Assembly: GCA_023430725.1 (NCBI GenBank)
Contig: JAEYZD010000109.1
Location: forward strand, 1-5,647
DNA length: 5,647 nucleotides
From: Bacteroidota bacterium
GTDB taxonomy: Bacteria > Bacteroidota > Bacteroidia > Bacteroidales > VadinHA17
Direction: 5' to 3'
Shown in pieces: positions 5,646-5,647 of the stretch (positions are counted from its first letter, which is position 1; every line of letters begins with the position of its first letter). The notes beneath the pieces are model-generated. The model was not told the DNA's origin. It saw nothing but the letters and a program-made list of their open reading frames with translations, and did no database searches. Made by a program: the position numbers and the translations under genes.

Positions 5646-5647
5646 GA

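Noticed and set aside
1..5647. Mobile element, CRISPR array, defence island or tRNA
   Set aside because: No transposase, integrase, direct repeat array, terminal inverted repeats or tRNA-like fold was seen; every stretch over 100 bases is explained by the listed features.

Overview
The window looks like ordinary chromosomal DNA from an anaerobic member of the Bacteroidota, most likely order Bacteroidales. Four things point there. The promoters match the Bacteroidota form (TTTG near -33, TAnnTTTG near -7). Starts lack clear Shine-Dalgarno sequences. A DUF4199-type protein is present. One flank encodes pyruvate:ferredoxin oxidoreductase, an enzyme of anaerobic metabolism. I see no phage, plasmid, insertion sequence, CRISPR array, tRNA or defence cassette.

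Layout. At the left edge (1-93, minus strand) are the first 31 codons of a DUF4199-type membrane protein. Diverging from it is a compact gene for the small bacterial signal recognition particle RNA (about 207-303), with its own near-ideal promoter and a terminal stem running into a T tract. Next on the plus strand is a YciO/Sua5-family protein (363-977). It converges with trkA (995-2347, minus) with only 17 bases between the stop codons. All other genes are on the minus strand. Read in their own direction they are: the 3' end of a pyruvate:ferredoxin oxidoreductase gene (5645-5289), a strong hairpin terminator, ruvX (5188-4760), def (4752-4192), a short comEC (4127-2391), then trkA.

How the genes fit together. 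ruvX and def are 7 bases apart and probably form one transcript. comEC and trkA each follow a good -7 motif and may be transcribed separately. The genes serve housekeeping roles: protein targeting (SRP RNA), a threonylcarbamoyl-adenylate-synthase-like fold (YciO family), potassium uptake control (TrkA), DNA uptake (ComEC), N-terminal deformylation (Def), nuclease-fold RNA/DNA processing (RuvX) and pyruvate oxidation (PFOR).

The points most worth a second look are three. The promoters are very regular, with leaders of only about 15-21 nt. ComEC has no C-terminal metallo-beta-lactamase domain. The YciO-type protein lacks the Ser-x-Asn pair expected of a true TsaC/Sua5 enzyme. I found no convincing undescribed system here.
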